Below are positions 1-5,121 of a DNA stretch of 5,128 bases, one piece after another (position 1 is the first letter of the stretch; every line of letters begins with the position of its first letter). A model generated the notes under the pieces. That model was not told where the DNA came from and ran no database searches. It was given only the letters and a program-made list of their open reading frames with translations. Origin of the DNA: Acidimicrobiia bacterium (GTDB lineage Bacteria > Actinomycetota > Acidimicrobiia > IMCC26256 > JACDBD01); assembly GCA_031177445.1 (NCBI GenBank), contig JAPSGP010000256.1, positions 1 to 5,128 of the forward strand, given 5' to 3'. A program made the position numbers and the translations under genes.

Positions 1-56
1 GTCCCACATGGCGATGGTGGGCACGCGGGCCATCAGCCAGGCAATCTGCGGCTGGC

Positions 57-92
57 TGATCGCCGGTGCCGGGGGATATGTCGGGCGAGCGC
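57..92. repeat. Left arm of a 36-bp perfect inverted repeat
   Basis: Bases 57-92 are the exact reverse complement of 221-256; pairing stops at 56/257 and 93/220. The right arm is the native codons for the glycine-rich NAD(P)-binding turn of the gene starting at 266. The left arm is therefore the copy in the wrong orientation. The arms are separated by 128 bp. Confidence 0.95.
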
Positions 93-220
93 GACCGCCG
101 CGCTGCGCTCGTCGGCCACGTCCACCGTTCGGGCCGTGATCCCGGGCCCCGCCGGCAGGCTGCGAGCCCGGCGCCCCAGGGCGATCACGGCGTGGCCCGA
201 CTCCACCAGGCGCGGCACGA

Positions 221-256
221 GCGCTCGCCCGACATATCCCCCGGCACCGGCGATCA
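221..256. repeat. Right arm of a 36-bp perfect inverted repeat
   Basis: This is the partner of 57-92. It lies inside the start of the Rossmann-fold gene and encodes about residues 4-15 on the minus strand, so it is the in-place, functional copy. No target-site duplication or transposase gene accompanies the pair. Confidence 0.95.
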
Positions 257-269
257 CGACTCTCATGAC

Positions 270-1628
270 CTACGCCGGCGCGGCGAGGATCTCGGCTGCC
301 ACCCGCTCGCCTGATTGCGCGGCACCATCCATGTACCCGTTCCACGCCGTGGCCGTCTCGGTGCCGGCCCAGTGGATCCGGCCGACCGGCTGCCGCAACG
401 CCGGCCCGAACTGCGTCCACACCCCGGGAGGGAAATGGGCGCCGTAGCACCCGCGCGTCCAACGCTCGTCGGACCAGTCGAGGTCCACGTAGTCGATCGG
501 GGACGCGGCGCGCGCGCCGAAGTACTCGGCCAGCGCGCCCAGGACCGCGTGACGGCGCACCTCGGCGCGGGCTCCGCCGAGCCGGCGCGCGTCTGCGCCC
601 TCGAGGAAGGCGACGAGCACACCGCGCGAGCCGTCCGGCGGAGAGTTGTCGAACGTGAGGCCGACCGGACCGGCGTCACTGGCGGCCCGACCGCTGAGCC
701 CCTCCTCGCGCCAGAAGGGCGTCTCGTACAGCGCATGGCATTTGATCACCGAGCCCGCGGGCAGGCGCTGGGTGAGCTGGTCCCGGGCACCGGGAAGCGG
801 CGGCTCATAGGTGATGCGGGCCGCGAGCGCGGGTGGGACCGCGACCACCACCCGCCGCGCCGACGCGAGGAACCCGTCGGCGAGAACGGTCACGCTGGCC
901 CCGTGCTCCTCGATGCGCCGCACTGGCGCGTGGAGACGAACCCGCACGCCGAGTCGTTCGGCGAGCGCGTCGGGGACGACCTGCGACCCGCCGACGAATC
1001 GATCCTGCTGCGCGCCACCAGTGATGCTCGTGATCGAATCGACTCCGCCGCCCGCGTGGGTCGCGAACAGCGCGTGCAGGAGCGACAGCTCGGTCGGCTC
1101 GGCTGCGAACACCGATCGGGCGAACCGCCGGAGCAGGTCGCGCGCGGTGCCGGTCATCGCGTTGTGCACGATCCAGGTCTCGAGCGTCTGGCCGTCCAAC
1201 TCCTCGGCCCCGTCGGCCTCCCAGGGCGCGTCGAGCGGCACGTGCTCCGCCAGCCGGTCGAGGGCAGTCCAGGCTTGTCCCAGGTCGGCCAGCACCAGCG
1301 ACCCGAGGCGCGGCATCGACCCTTGGGAACGGAGCAACTCCTCCCCGAAGCGGAGCAGGTGCTCGCCGGTGTCGAAGGTGGGAAACGTCTCGAGCCCGAG
1401 ATCCGAGGCCAGCTTGTTCATGTGGAGCTGGCCCGGGCCGATCCACTGCCCGCCCAGCTCGACGACGACTCCGTCGACGAACTCGTGGTTCCGCACCCGA
1501 CCGCCGACCCGGTCGCGCGCTTCCAAGACGACGACCTCCTTCCCGGCATCGGCGAGGTTGCGCGCTGCGACCAGCCCGGCGATGCCGGCACCCACCACGA
1601 CGACGTCAGCCTGCAGGCGGTCCGGCAA
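270..1628 (-). CDS. Flavin monoamine oxidase family protein (MAO-A/B-like)
   Basis: An FAD-dependent amine oxidase of 452 residues, expected to oxidise a primary amine to an aldehyde, releasing ammonia and hydrogen peroxide. Visible in order: GAGIAG (13-18) with E36 for the ADP ribose of FAD; VGGR (41-44); QWIGP (61-65); Q207 before FVGGS, aligning with Gln206 of human MAO-B; K296 in SVIKC, matching the flavin-site Lys296 of MAO-B; GCY with C394/Y395, matching the covalent-FAD Cys397 and cage Tyr398; AGTETA (421-426); and Y432 in NGYM, matching the second cage Tyr435. The flavin is therefore probably bound as 8-alpha-S-cysteinyl-FAD (inference). There is no signal peptide and no C-terminal anchor helix, so it should be soluble. 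The start is a TTG directly after an in-frame TAA with only a poor SD; GTG codons at residues 11-12 lie inside the FAD motif. Upstream signals point instead to GTG 1694 (see that entry). The substrate (aromatic amine or polyamine) is not decidable. Confidence 0.93.
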   Translation of the reverse strand: MPDRLQADVVVVGAGIAGLVAARNLADAGKEVVVLEARDRVGGRVRNHEFVDGVVVELGGQWIGPGQLHMNKLASDLGLETFPTFDTGEHLLRFGEELLRSQGSMPRLGSLVLADLGQAWTALDRLAEHVPLDAPWEADGAEELDGQTLETWIVHNAMTGTARDLLRRFARSVFAAEPTELSLLHALFATHAGGGVDSITSITGGAQQDRFVGGSQVVPDALAERLGVRVRLHAPVRRIEEHGASVTVLADGFLASARRVVVAVPPALAARITYEPPLPGARDQLTQRLPAGSVIKCHALYETPFWREEGLSGRAASDAGPVGLTFDNSPPDGSRGVLVAFLEGADARRLGGARAEVRRHAVLGALAEYFGARAASPIDYVDLDWSDERWTRGCYGAHFPPGVWTQFGPALRQPVGRIHWAGTETATAWNGYMDGAAQSGERVAAEILAAPA

Positions 1629-1694
1629 TTACCAGGCCCCGTCGCTCGGCGCCCGGCTGCCCGGCGCCGCCCCTGCGGGGACGCTCGTCCGCAC
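1629..1694 (-). other. 21-codon ORF in frame with the amine oxidase, ended by TAA: leader peptide or interrupted N-terminus
   Basis: GTG at 1694-1692 is preceded at a good distance by a strong purine-rich SD and opens 21 codons (MRTSVPAGAAPGSRAPSDGAW). They end in TAA at 1631-1629, immediately followed in the same frame by the TTG (1628) of the amine oxidase. A TGA at 1721-1719 bounds the frame upstream. Two readings fit. One is a short leader peptide whose termination lets ribosomes restart at the abutting TTG. The other is that the enzyme originally began at 1694 with a Pro/Gly/Ala-rich extension and the TAA is a nonsense mutation or base-call error. If the second is true, the native protein is 474 residues, counting the residue now read as stop. 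Confidence 0.55.
1647..1669 (-). promoter_or_regulatory. GC-rich hairpin inside the amine oxidase leader
   Basis: CGGCGCC at 1647-1653 pairs with GGCGCCG at 1663-1669 around a 9-nt loop. It lies between the strong SD/GTG and the TTG start. In mRNA it would form when the short ORF is not being translated and could limit access to the TTG start. It has no following U-tract. In DNA this GC-rich it may be chance. Confidence 0.35.
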
Positions 1695-1700
1695 GGCGTT

Positions 1701-1711
1701 CCCTCCTCCTC
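1701..1711 (-). promoter_or_regulatory. Strong Shine-Dalgarno for GTG 1694
   Basis: The minus strand reads GAGGAGGAGGG, then 6 nt (AACGCC), then GTG. It contains AGGAGG and GGAGG at ideal spacing. It argues that ribosomes load here and not at the TTG at 1628, which has only a weak GGGG-type stretch upstream. Confidence 0.75.
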
Positions 1712-1720
1712 GGTCGGGTC

Positions 1721-1726
1721 AGCGTA
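1721..1726 (-). promoter_or_regulatory. Putative -10 box of the amine oxidase promoter
   Basis: The minus strand reads TACGCT, matching the TANNNT form of high-GC sigma-70-type promoters and identical to the hexamer before bioB. A transcript starting about 7 nt downstream (near 1714) would have a roughly 20-nt leader carrying the SD at 1701-1711 and reaching GTG 1694. No clear -35 box is visible. Confidence 0.45.
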
Positions 1727-1728
1727 CG

Positions 1729-1734
1729 TAGTCT
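1729..1734 (+). promoter_or_regulatory. Putative -10 box for a leaderless DUF429 transcript
   Basis: TAGTCT fits TANNNT and lies exactly 6 nt before ATG 1741, so transcription would begin at or next to the start codon. No SD precedes this gene. It sits 2 bp from the opposing -10 box at 1721-1726, so the two divergent promoters probably compete. TACGTA at 1725-1730, 7 nt before ATG 1738, is an alternative. Confidence 0.45.
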
Positions 1735-1740
1735 CCGATG

Positions 1741-2397
1741 ATGGCGGCGGTGGCCGGCGTCGACGGGTGCCGGACTGGTTGGGTCGTGGCCCGGGACGGA
1801 TGCGCGGACGTCGTCGCGACGTTCGCGGCCGTGCTCGACCGACTTCCGCCGGACGCGGTCGTCGCCATCGACATTCCCATCGGCCTCCCCCGCAACTACG
1901 CCCCTGGGGGGCGGGAGTGCGATCGCCTCGCCCGCCGACTCCTCGGCCGGCTCCGTGGATCCTCGGTGTTCCCCGCTCCACCCCGGTCCGCGCTCGGCGC
2001 CCGAAACCTCCCGACAGCTCGGGACCGCGGGTGGCCGGCCACGCTGCAGGGTCTCAACATCTTGCCCAAGATCGAAGAGGTCGATTCTGTGATGAGCCCG
2101 TCACTGCAACGGTGCGTGTTCGAGGCCCACCCGGAGCTTGCCTTCTTCGAGCTGAACGGACGACCGCTGGCGACCACCAAGCACGATCGCGAGGGCAGGC
2201 GCGAGCGATGGGGGCTGCTCGCCGGCGCCGGGATCGGTCGCCCCGAGCGTCCGCGGCAGGGTGAGACCGAGGACGACGTGCTCGACGCGTGCGCGGCGAT
2301 GTGGATCGGGCGGCGGATCGCCGATGATCGAGCCATCCGGGTTCCCGCCTGTCCCGCCCACGACGACCGCGGCCTCCGTATGGAAATCTGGCGTTGA
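1741..2397 (+). CDS. DUF429 family protein (predicted RNase H-like fold)
   Basis: The 218 residues match the DUF429 pattern along the whole length: GVDGCRTGWV (7-16); AIDIPIGLP (42-50); RECDRLAR (58-65) and SSVFPAP (74-80); LPKIEEVD (108-115); EAHPELAFFELNG (128-140) followed by the PL..TK stretch; and EDDVLDACAA (177-186). The conserved acidic residues D8, D44, E128 and D178/D179/D182 are placed as in RNase H-like nucleases, which suggests metal-dependent phosphoryl chemistry. The family's substrate and role are, to my knowledge, not established. No signal peptide or membrane helix is present, so it should be cytoplasmic. Two adjacent ATGs (1738, 1741) could start it; I prefer 1741 because of its spacing from the TAGTCT box. 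It diverges from the amine oxidase gene and is followed 43 bp later by the cyclase gene. Confidence 0.88.
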   Translation: MAAVAGVDGCRTGWVVARDGCADVVATFAAVLDRLPPDAVVAIDIPIGLPRNYAPGGRECDRLARRLLGRLRGSSVFPAPPRSALGARNLPTARDRGWPATLQGLNILPKIEEVDSVMSPSLQRCVFEAHPELAFFELNGRPLATTKHDREGRRERWGLLAGAGIGRPERPRQGETEDDVLDACAAMWIGRRIADDRAIRVPACPAHDDRGLRMEIWR

Positions 2398-2403
2398 TCT
2401 GAA

Positions 2404-2421
2404 GGCTCGCGCCAGCGAGCC
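2404..2421 (+). terminator. Short perfect hairpin between the DUF429 and cyclase genes
   Basis: GGCTCGC (2404-2410) and GCGAGCC (2415-2421) form a 7-bp GC-rich stem with a 4-nt GCCA loop, starting 7 nt after the DUF429 stop. No T-run follows, and the purine-rich stretch before GTG 2441 comes next. It may slow or partly end transcription, protect the 3' end of the DUF429 message, or do nothing. The type is tentative. Confidence 0.4.
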
Positions 2422-2440
2422 GAAAGAGTACGGGGGAAGC

Positions 2441-3367
2441 GTGCAAGCACTGGTCATCCAGCTGTTCGCGTCGATCGCGGTCGGCGGGTTCTGCGTCGCG
2501 GCGTGGGCGCTGACGTCGGGGACGTTCGAGAAGGCGGGGAAGGTGCTGCGCGATCCCGGGCTCACGAGCCAGATGGGGTTCTGGCCGAGCTGGGTGCTCC
2601 TCGCGCTGATGGCGGCCTTCGTCGTCCACCTGGGAGTCGTGGTCGCCCGGCTGTTCAGCGCGCGGGCCCGCCGCCGGCGCCGCAAGACCGCGCAGCAGGC
2701 GGCGCAGCAGGCCGCCCGCGTGAGCGTCGAGGTCGTCGAGCGATCGGCAGCGCTCCTGCGCTCGCTGACCGGCAAGTTCAAGGAGAAGCGACCCACGGTC
2801 GAGCCCGAGGAGCCGGGCGAGGCGGGCCGCCCGTCCCGACGTTGGGTCACGGTCATGTTCATCGACATCGTGGGATCGACGCAGCTGGCGGAGGAACTGG
2901 GCGACGAGGAGTGGATCGGGATCCTGGCTCGCTACCGCGAGTTCGTGCGCGCCGCCTTCGTCGCCCGCGGCGGCAACGAGGTCGGGACCCAGGGCGACGG
3001 TTTCCTCGCCGAGTTCCCCGGTCCGGCCGACGCCGTGCTGTGTGCGGTCGACATCCAGCAGGACATCCGCAAGGTGTCGGCGGCGGGCATGCCACTCGAG
3101 GTGCGGATCGGCATCCACGCCGGCGACGCGGTGCACGACGACGGTGACCTCATCGGTCGTGTCGTCAACCTCGCGTCCCGGGTGACGGGAGAGGCAGACC
3201 CGGGCGAGATCCTCGTCACCGAGCCGGTGGCCGACTACCTCGGTGGGAGGCTCCAGCTCGAGGACCGTGGGCTCCGGGAGATGAAGGGTGTGCCCCAGCC
3301 CCGCCACGTGCTCGCGGTGATCTGGTCGGACGCGCCTGCGGAGCCGACTTCGCGGCGGCAGCGCTGA
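2441..3367 (+). CDS. Membrane-anchored class III adenylate/guanylate cyclase
   Basis: The product is 308 residues: two hydrophobic helices (about 3-24 and 49-71) forming a hairpin anchor, a basic juxtamembrane segment (RARRRRRK, 75-82), an Ala/Gln-rich linker helix containing AQQA twice, and a cytoplasmic class III cyclase domain from about 134 to 295. Metal-binding aspartates are D142 (FIDIVGST) and D186 (QGDGF). D236 sits at the purine-contact position, and N243 and R247 (VVNLASR) are the transition-state residues. The residue that normally selects adenine, Lys in KTxGDG, aligns with G182, so ATP specificity cannot be assumed. The domain should work as a homodimer making a cyclic nucleotide. 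GTG 2441 is chosen because GGGGGA lies just upstream and the first helix starts there; the frame is open back to ATG 2261, but that part overlaps DUF429 and looks non-native. It ends 18 bp before bioB. Confidence 0.87.
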   Translation: MQALVIQLFASIAVGGFCVAAWALTSGTFEKAGKVLRDPGLTSQMGFWPSWVLLALMAAFVVHLGVVVARLFSARARRRRRKTAQQAAQQAARVSVEVVERSAALLRSLTGKFKEKRPTVEPEEPGEAGRPSRRWVTVMFIDIVGSTQLAEELGDEEWIGILARYREFVRAAFVARGGNEVGTQGDGFLAEFPGPADAVLCAVDIQQDIRKVSAAGMPLEVRIGIHAGDAVHDDGDLIGRVVNLASRVTGEADPGEILVTEPVADYLGGRLQLEDRGLREMKGVPQPRHVLAVIWSDAPAEPTSRRQR

Positions 3368-3373
3368 ACCATC

Positions 3374-3379
3374 TACGCT
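3374..3379 (+). promoter_or_regulatory. Putative -10 box for a leaderless bioB transcript
   Basis: TACGCT lies just after the cyclase stop and exactly 6 nt before ATG 3386. The gap is C-rich with no SD, the arrangement expected of a leaderless message. It implies that bioB can be transcribed independently of the cyclase gene. No convincing -35 element is visible. Confidence 0.45.
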
Positions 3380-3385
3380 CCCCCG

Positions 3386-4477
3386 ATGCCGTCCTCCCCG
3401 ACGTCCGTCGACGACCGTTGTCTCGACCGCGCCGATCACGCATTGCTCGCCGAGCGGCGCCCGCTGACACGAGCGGAGGTCGACGAGCTCGCGGCGCTGC
3501 CACTCGATCGGCTCCCCGATCTCGTGGCCCTCGCCCATCGGGTGCGGCTGGCGTACTGCGGCCCCGAGGTCGAGCTCGAGAGTCTGATCAACGCCAAGTC
3601 CGGCGCCTGCCCCGAGGACTGTGCCTTCTGCTCGCAGTCGGCCCGGTTCGAGACCGGCGTCGACGTCTACCCCTTCTTGGATCTCGACGAGGTGCTGGCG
3701 GCGGCGCGCGCAACGCGGGAGGCCGGCGCGACGCAGTTCTGCATCGTCGTCGCGGTGCGCGGGCCCGAGGAGCGACTGCTCCGGCGAGTGCTCGAGGCCG
3801 TCGAACAAGTCCACCGGGAGACCGGTCTCGAGGTCGCGTGCTCGCTCGGGCTGCTCACGCGCGAGCAGGCCGAGCGCCTCGCCGCCGCGGGCGTGCGTCG
3901 CTACAACCACAACCTCGAGACGTGTCGCGAGGTGTTCCCCTCGATCTGCACCACGCACACCTGGGACGACCGGGTCGCCACCGCGCGGCTTGCCATCGAC
4001 GCCGGGATGGAGCTGTGCTGCGGCGGCATCCTCGGCATGGGCGAGACGCTCGATCAGCGCATCGACTTCGCCTTCGAGCTCGCCGAGCTGGGGCCGTGTG
4101 AGGTGCCGATCAACCTGCTCGATCCGCGCCCCGGTACGCCGCTCGGCGACCAGTCGCTGCTGTCACCGCGTGAGGCGCTGCAGGCCATCGCGCTGTTCCG
4201 ACTCGTCATGCCGGAGGTTTGGATCCGCCTCGCCGGCGGTCGGGAGCGCATCCTCGGCGAGCTCCAGGCGATGGGACTGCTCGCCGGCGCCAACGCGCTG
4301 ATTGTCGGCAACTACCTCACCACCACCGGCCGATCGGCCGAGGCCGACCACGCCCTCCTCGACGCGCTCGGCATGCCGGTGGCCGACGGCCCCGGTGAAG
4401 GCCGCTTCGTCGTCGACGGCGCCGGCGCGCACGCGCGCCCGGCCCGCCGTCAGTCGATCCCGCTACGGGCGGAGTAG
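3386..4477 (+). CDS. bioB: Biotin synthase (radical SAM enzyme)
   Basis: It inserts sulfur into dethiobiotin, the last step of biotin synthesis, in the cytoplasm. The radical-SAM [4Fe-4S] motif CxxxCxxC is C75/C79/C82, in the context SGACPEDCAFCSQS. The [2Fe-2S] sulfur-donor ligands of E. coli (Cys97, Cys128, Cys188, Arg260) correspond to C119 (QFC), C152 (ACSLG), C211 (ELCCGG) and an arginine of IRLAGGRE (R281 most likely). YNHNLET (173-179), GILGMGE (214-220) and PINLLDPRPGTPL (241-253) are further family signatures, the last two near the SAM and substrate pocket. At 363 residues it is slightly longer than E. coli BioB, with about 20 N-terminal residues and an Arg/Ala-rich tail after 333. 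No other bio genes are in the window. All required residues are present, so it should be active. Confidence 0.97.
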   Translation: MPSSPTSVDDRCLDRADHALLAERRPLTRAEVDELAALPLDRLPDLVALAHRVRLAYCGPEVELESLINAKSGACPEDCAFCSQSARFETGVDVYPFLDLDEVLAAARATREAGATQFCIVVAVRGPEERLLRRVLEAVEQVHRETGLEVACSLGLLTREQAERLAAAGVRRYNHNLETCREVFPSICTTHTWDDRVATARLAIDAGMELCCGGILGMGETLDQRIDFAFELAELGPCEVPINLLDPRPGTPLGDQSLLSPREALQAIALFRLVMPEVWIRLAGGRERILGELQAMGLLAGANALIVGNYLTTTGRSAEADHALLDALGMPVADGPGEGRFVVDGAGAHARPARRQSIPLRAE

Positions 4478-4483
4478 CGGCTC

Positions 4484-4537
4484 GCGTCGATGCGTACGCT
4501 CGACACGAAAGCGGTGTCGAGCGTACGCATCCGACGC
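4484..4537. terminator. Long bidirectional hairpin between convergent bioB and phosphatase genes
   Basis: Bases 4489-4506 and 4514-4531 are perfect 18-bp complements around a 7-nt loop (GAAAGCG). Past one unpaired base (C4532), five more pairs (4484-4488 with 4533-4537) extend the stem to 23 bp. It occupies nearly all of the 60-bp gap and ends next to the phosphatase stop. Neither side has a T-run, so it resembles the U-less terminators reported in actinobacteria, able to act on both transcripts. Each arm contains the self-complementary GCGTACGC. It could also protect both 3' ends or be a copy of a dispersed palindromic repeat. Confidence 0.75.
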
Positions 4538-5107
4538 TCAGGCCAGATGGGCGGTCTCGTTGAAGGTGATCAGGGTGGGGCCTTCGGCGATGCGGGTGAT
4601 CGAGGCCACGTCGAGGCGCATCCGCCACGCCAGCTCGGGTGACACGCCCAGTGCCCAGGTCACCGCGCCCTTGATCGGCGAGACGTGGCTCACGGCGACG
4701 ACGACCCGGGAGTCGAGTTGGCCGGCGCAGAACGCACTCGCTCGCTCGGCCACGTCACGCAGGCTCTCGCCGGCGGGGGGCGCGAAGTCGGCGTCGCCGC
4801 GCCACTGCTTCACGACCGCGGGCTCCAACCCCGCGAACGGCCGGCCCTCCCAGTCGCCGTAGTCGATTTCGACGAGCCGGTCGTCGATCTCGACGTCCAG
4901 GCCCACGCGCTCGGCAACGAGTTCGGCGGTCTGCCGGGCGCGCAGCAGCGGGCTCGTGAACACGGTCGCGGGCTCGAGCCGCTCGATCGATTCACCCAGC
5001 CGGCGCGCCTGCTCGCACCCTCGGTCGGTGAGGGGCGGGTCGTTGCGACCGAGGAGCAGGCCGTCCCGGTTGGGTGCCGTCTGGCCGTGGCGAAGGAACA
5101 CAATCAC
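4538..5107 (-). CDS. Histidine phosphatase family protein (phosphoglycerate mutase-like)
   Basis: A 189-residue member of the branch-1 histidine phosphatase family, which works through a phosphohistidine. LRHGQT near the N-terminus gives the nucleophile H7 with R6. R56 in SPLLRARQTA is the second phosphate-pocket arginine, E80 in VEIDYGDWEG is the likely acid/base, and H141 in VSHVSPIK is the second histidine. GRNDPPLTDRG (20-30) is the usual loop. Relatives include alpha-ribazole phosphatase (CobC), acid phosphatases and phosphoglycerate mutases, and the sequence does not separate these. No signal peptide is present. GTG 5107 is chosen because GAGGTG lies 8 nt upstream. The frame stays open to the window edge, so a start beyond it is possible. 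The gene converges on bioB, so no shared operon is implied. Confidence 0.9.
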   Translation of the reverse strand: MIVFLRHGQTAPNRDGLLLGRNDPPLTDRGCEQARRLGESIERLEPATVFTSPLLRARQTAELVAERVGLDVEIDDRLVEIDYGDWEGRPFAGLEPAVVKQWRGDADFAPPAGESLRDVAERASAFCAGQLDSRVVVAVSHVSPIKGAVTWALGVSPELAWRMRLDVASITRIAEGPTLITFNETAHLA

Positions 5108-5115
5108 GACGACGG

Positions 5116-5121
5116 CACCTC
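5116..5121 (-). promoter_or_regulatory. Shine-Dalgarno of the phosphatase gene
   Basis: The minus strand reads GAGGTG, 8 nt before GTG 5107. It supports that start over the second GTG at 5101. The promoter lies outside the window. Confidence 0.6.

Larger units (their letters stand above)
33..266 (-). pseudogene. NAD(P)-binding Rossmann-fold (atypical SDR/NmrA-like) protein, broken after about 58 residues
   Basis: Only the N-terminal part of a nucleotide-binding protein is present. Residues 1-13 form the first beta strand and glycine turn (RVVIAGAGGYVG, the GxxGxxG pattern of atypical or extended short-chain dehydrogenases). A basic GRRAR stretch at 31-35 follows the second strand and would suit NADP, and TVDVAD at 47-52 fits the third strand. 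From residue 59 the frame enters the inverted copy of the gene's own start (57-92). It then encodes unrelated Arg/Pro-rich residues before a stop at 33-35, so bases below about 93 are not genuine coding sequence in this frame. A complete family member would be several hundred residues long. The ATG lies 3 bp after the amine oxidase stop, implying co-transcription and translational coupling. The substrate cannot be told. The break may be a real rearrangement or an assembly error at a contig end. Confidence 0.7.

Noticed and set aside
57..256. Terminal inverted repeats of an insertion sequence
   Set aside because: The enclosed 128 bp is ordinary coding sequence of the truncated gene, with no transposase and no target duplication. 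The arm is simply the gene's own NAD(P)-binding codons copied in reverse.
1670..1680. CCCC-TGC-GGGG mini-hairpin upstream of the amine oxidase
   Set aside because: A 4-bp stem with a 3-nt loop is expected by chance at this base composition.
315..2264. 649-codon open frame on plus
   Set aside because: It lies antisense to the clearly recognisable amine oxidase and then crosses the DUF429 gene in another frame. Its translation is Arg/Pro/Gly-rich with no family motifs, typical of high-GC shadow frames.
2261..2440. Upstream 60-codon extension of the cyclase from ATG 2261
   Set aside because: It overlaps the well-conserved C-terminal coding of DUF429. Its translation (Arg/Thr/Ser-rich) looks non-native, and GTG 2441 has a GGGGGA stretch and puts the first membrane helix at the N-terminus.
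2690..2713. Two tandem 12-bp units in the cyclase gene
   Set aside because: They encode AQQA twice in the linker helix; low-complexity helical coding explains them, and two copies are too few for a repeat array.
2054..3958. 634-codon open frame on minus
   Set aside because: It is antisense to DUF429, the cyclase and bioB, each of which has full family motifs. Its translation is Arg/Asp/His-rich and matches no fold I recognise.
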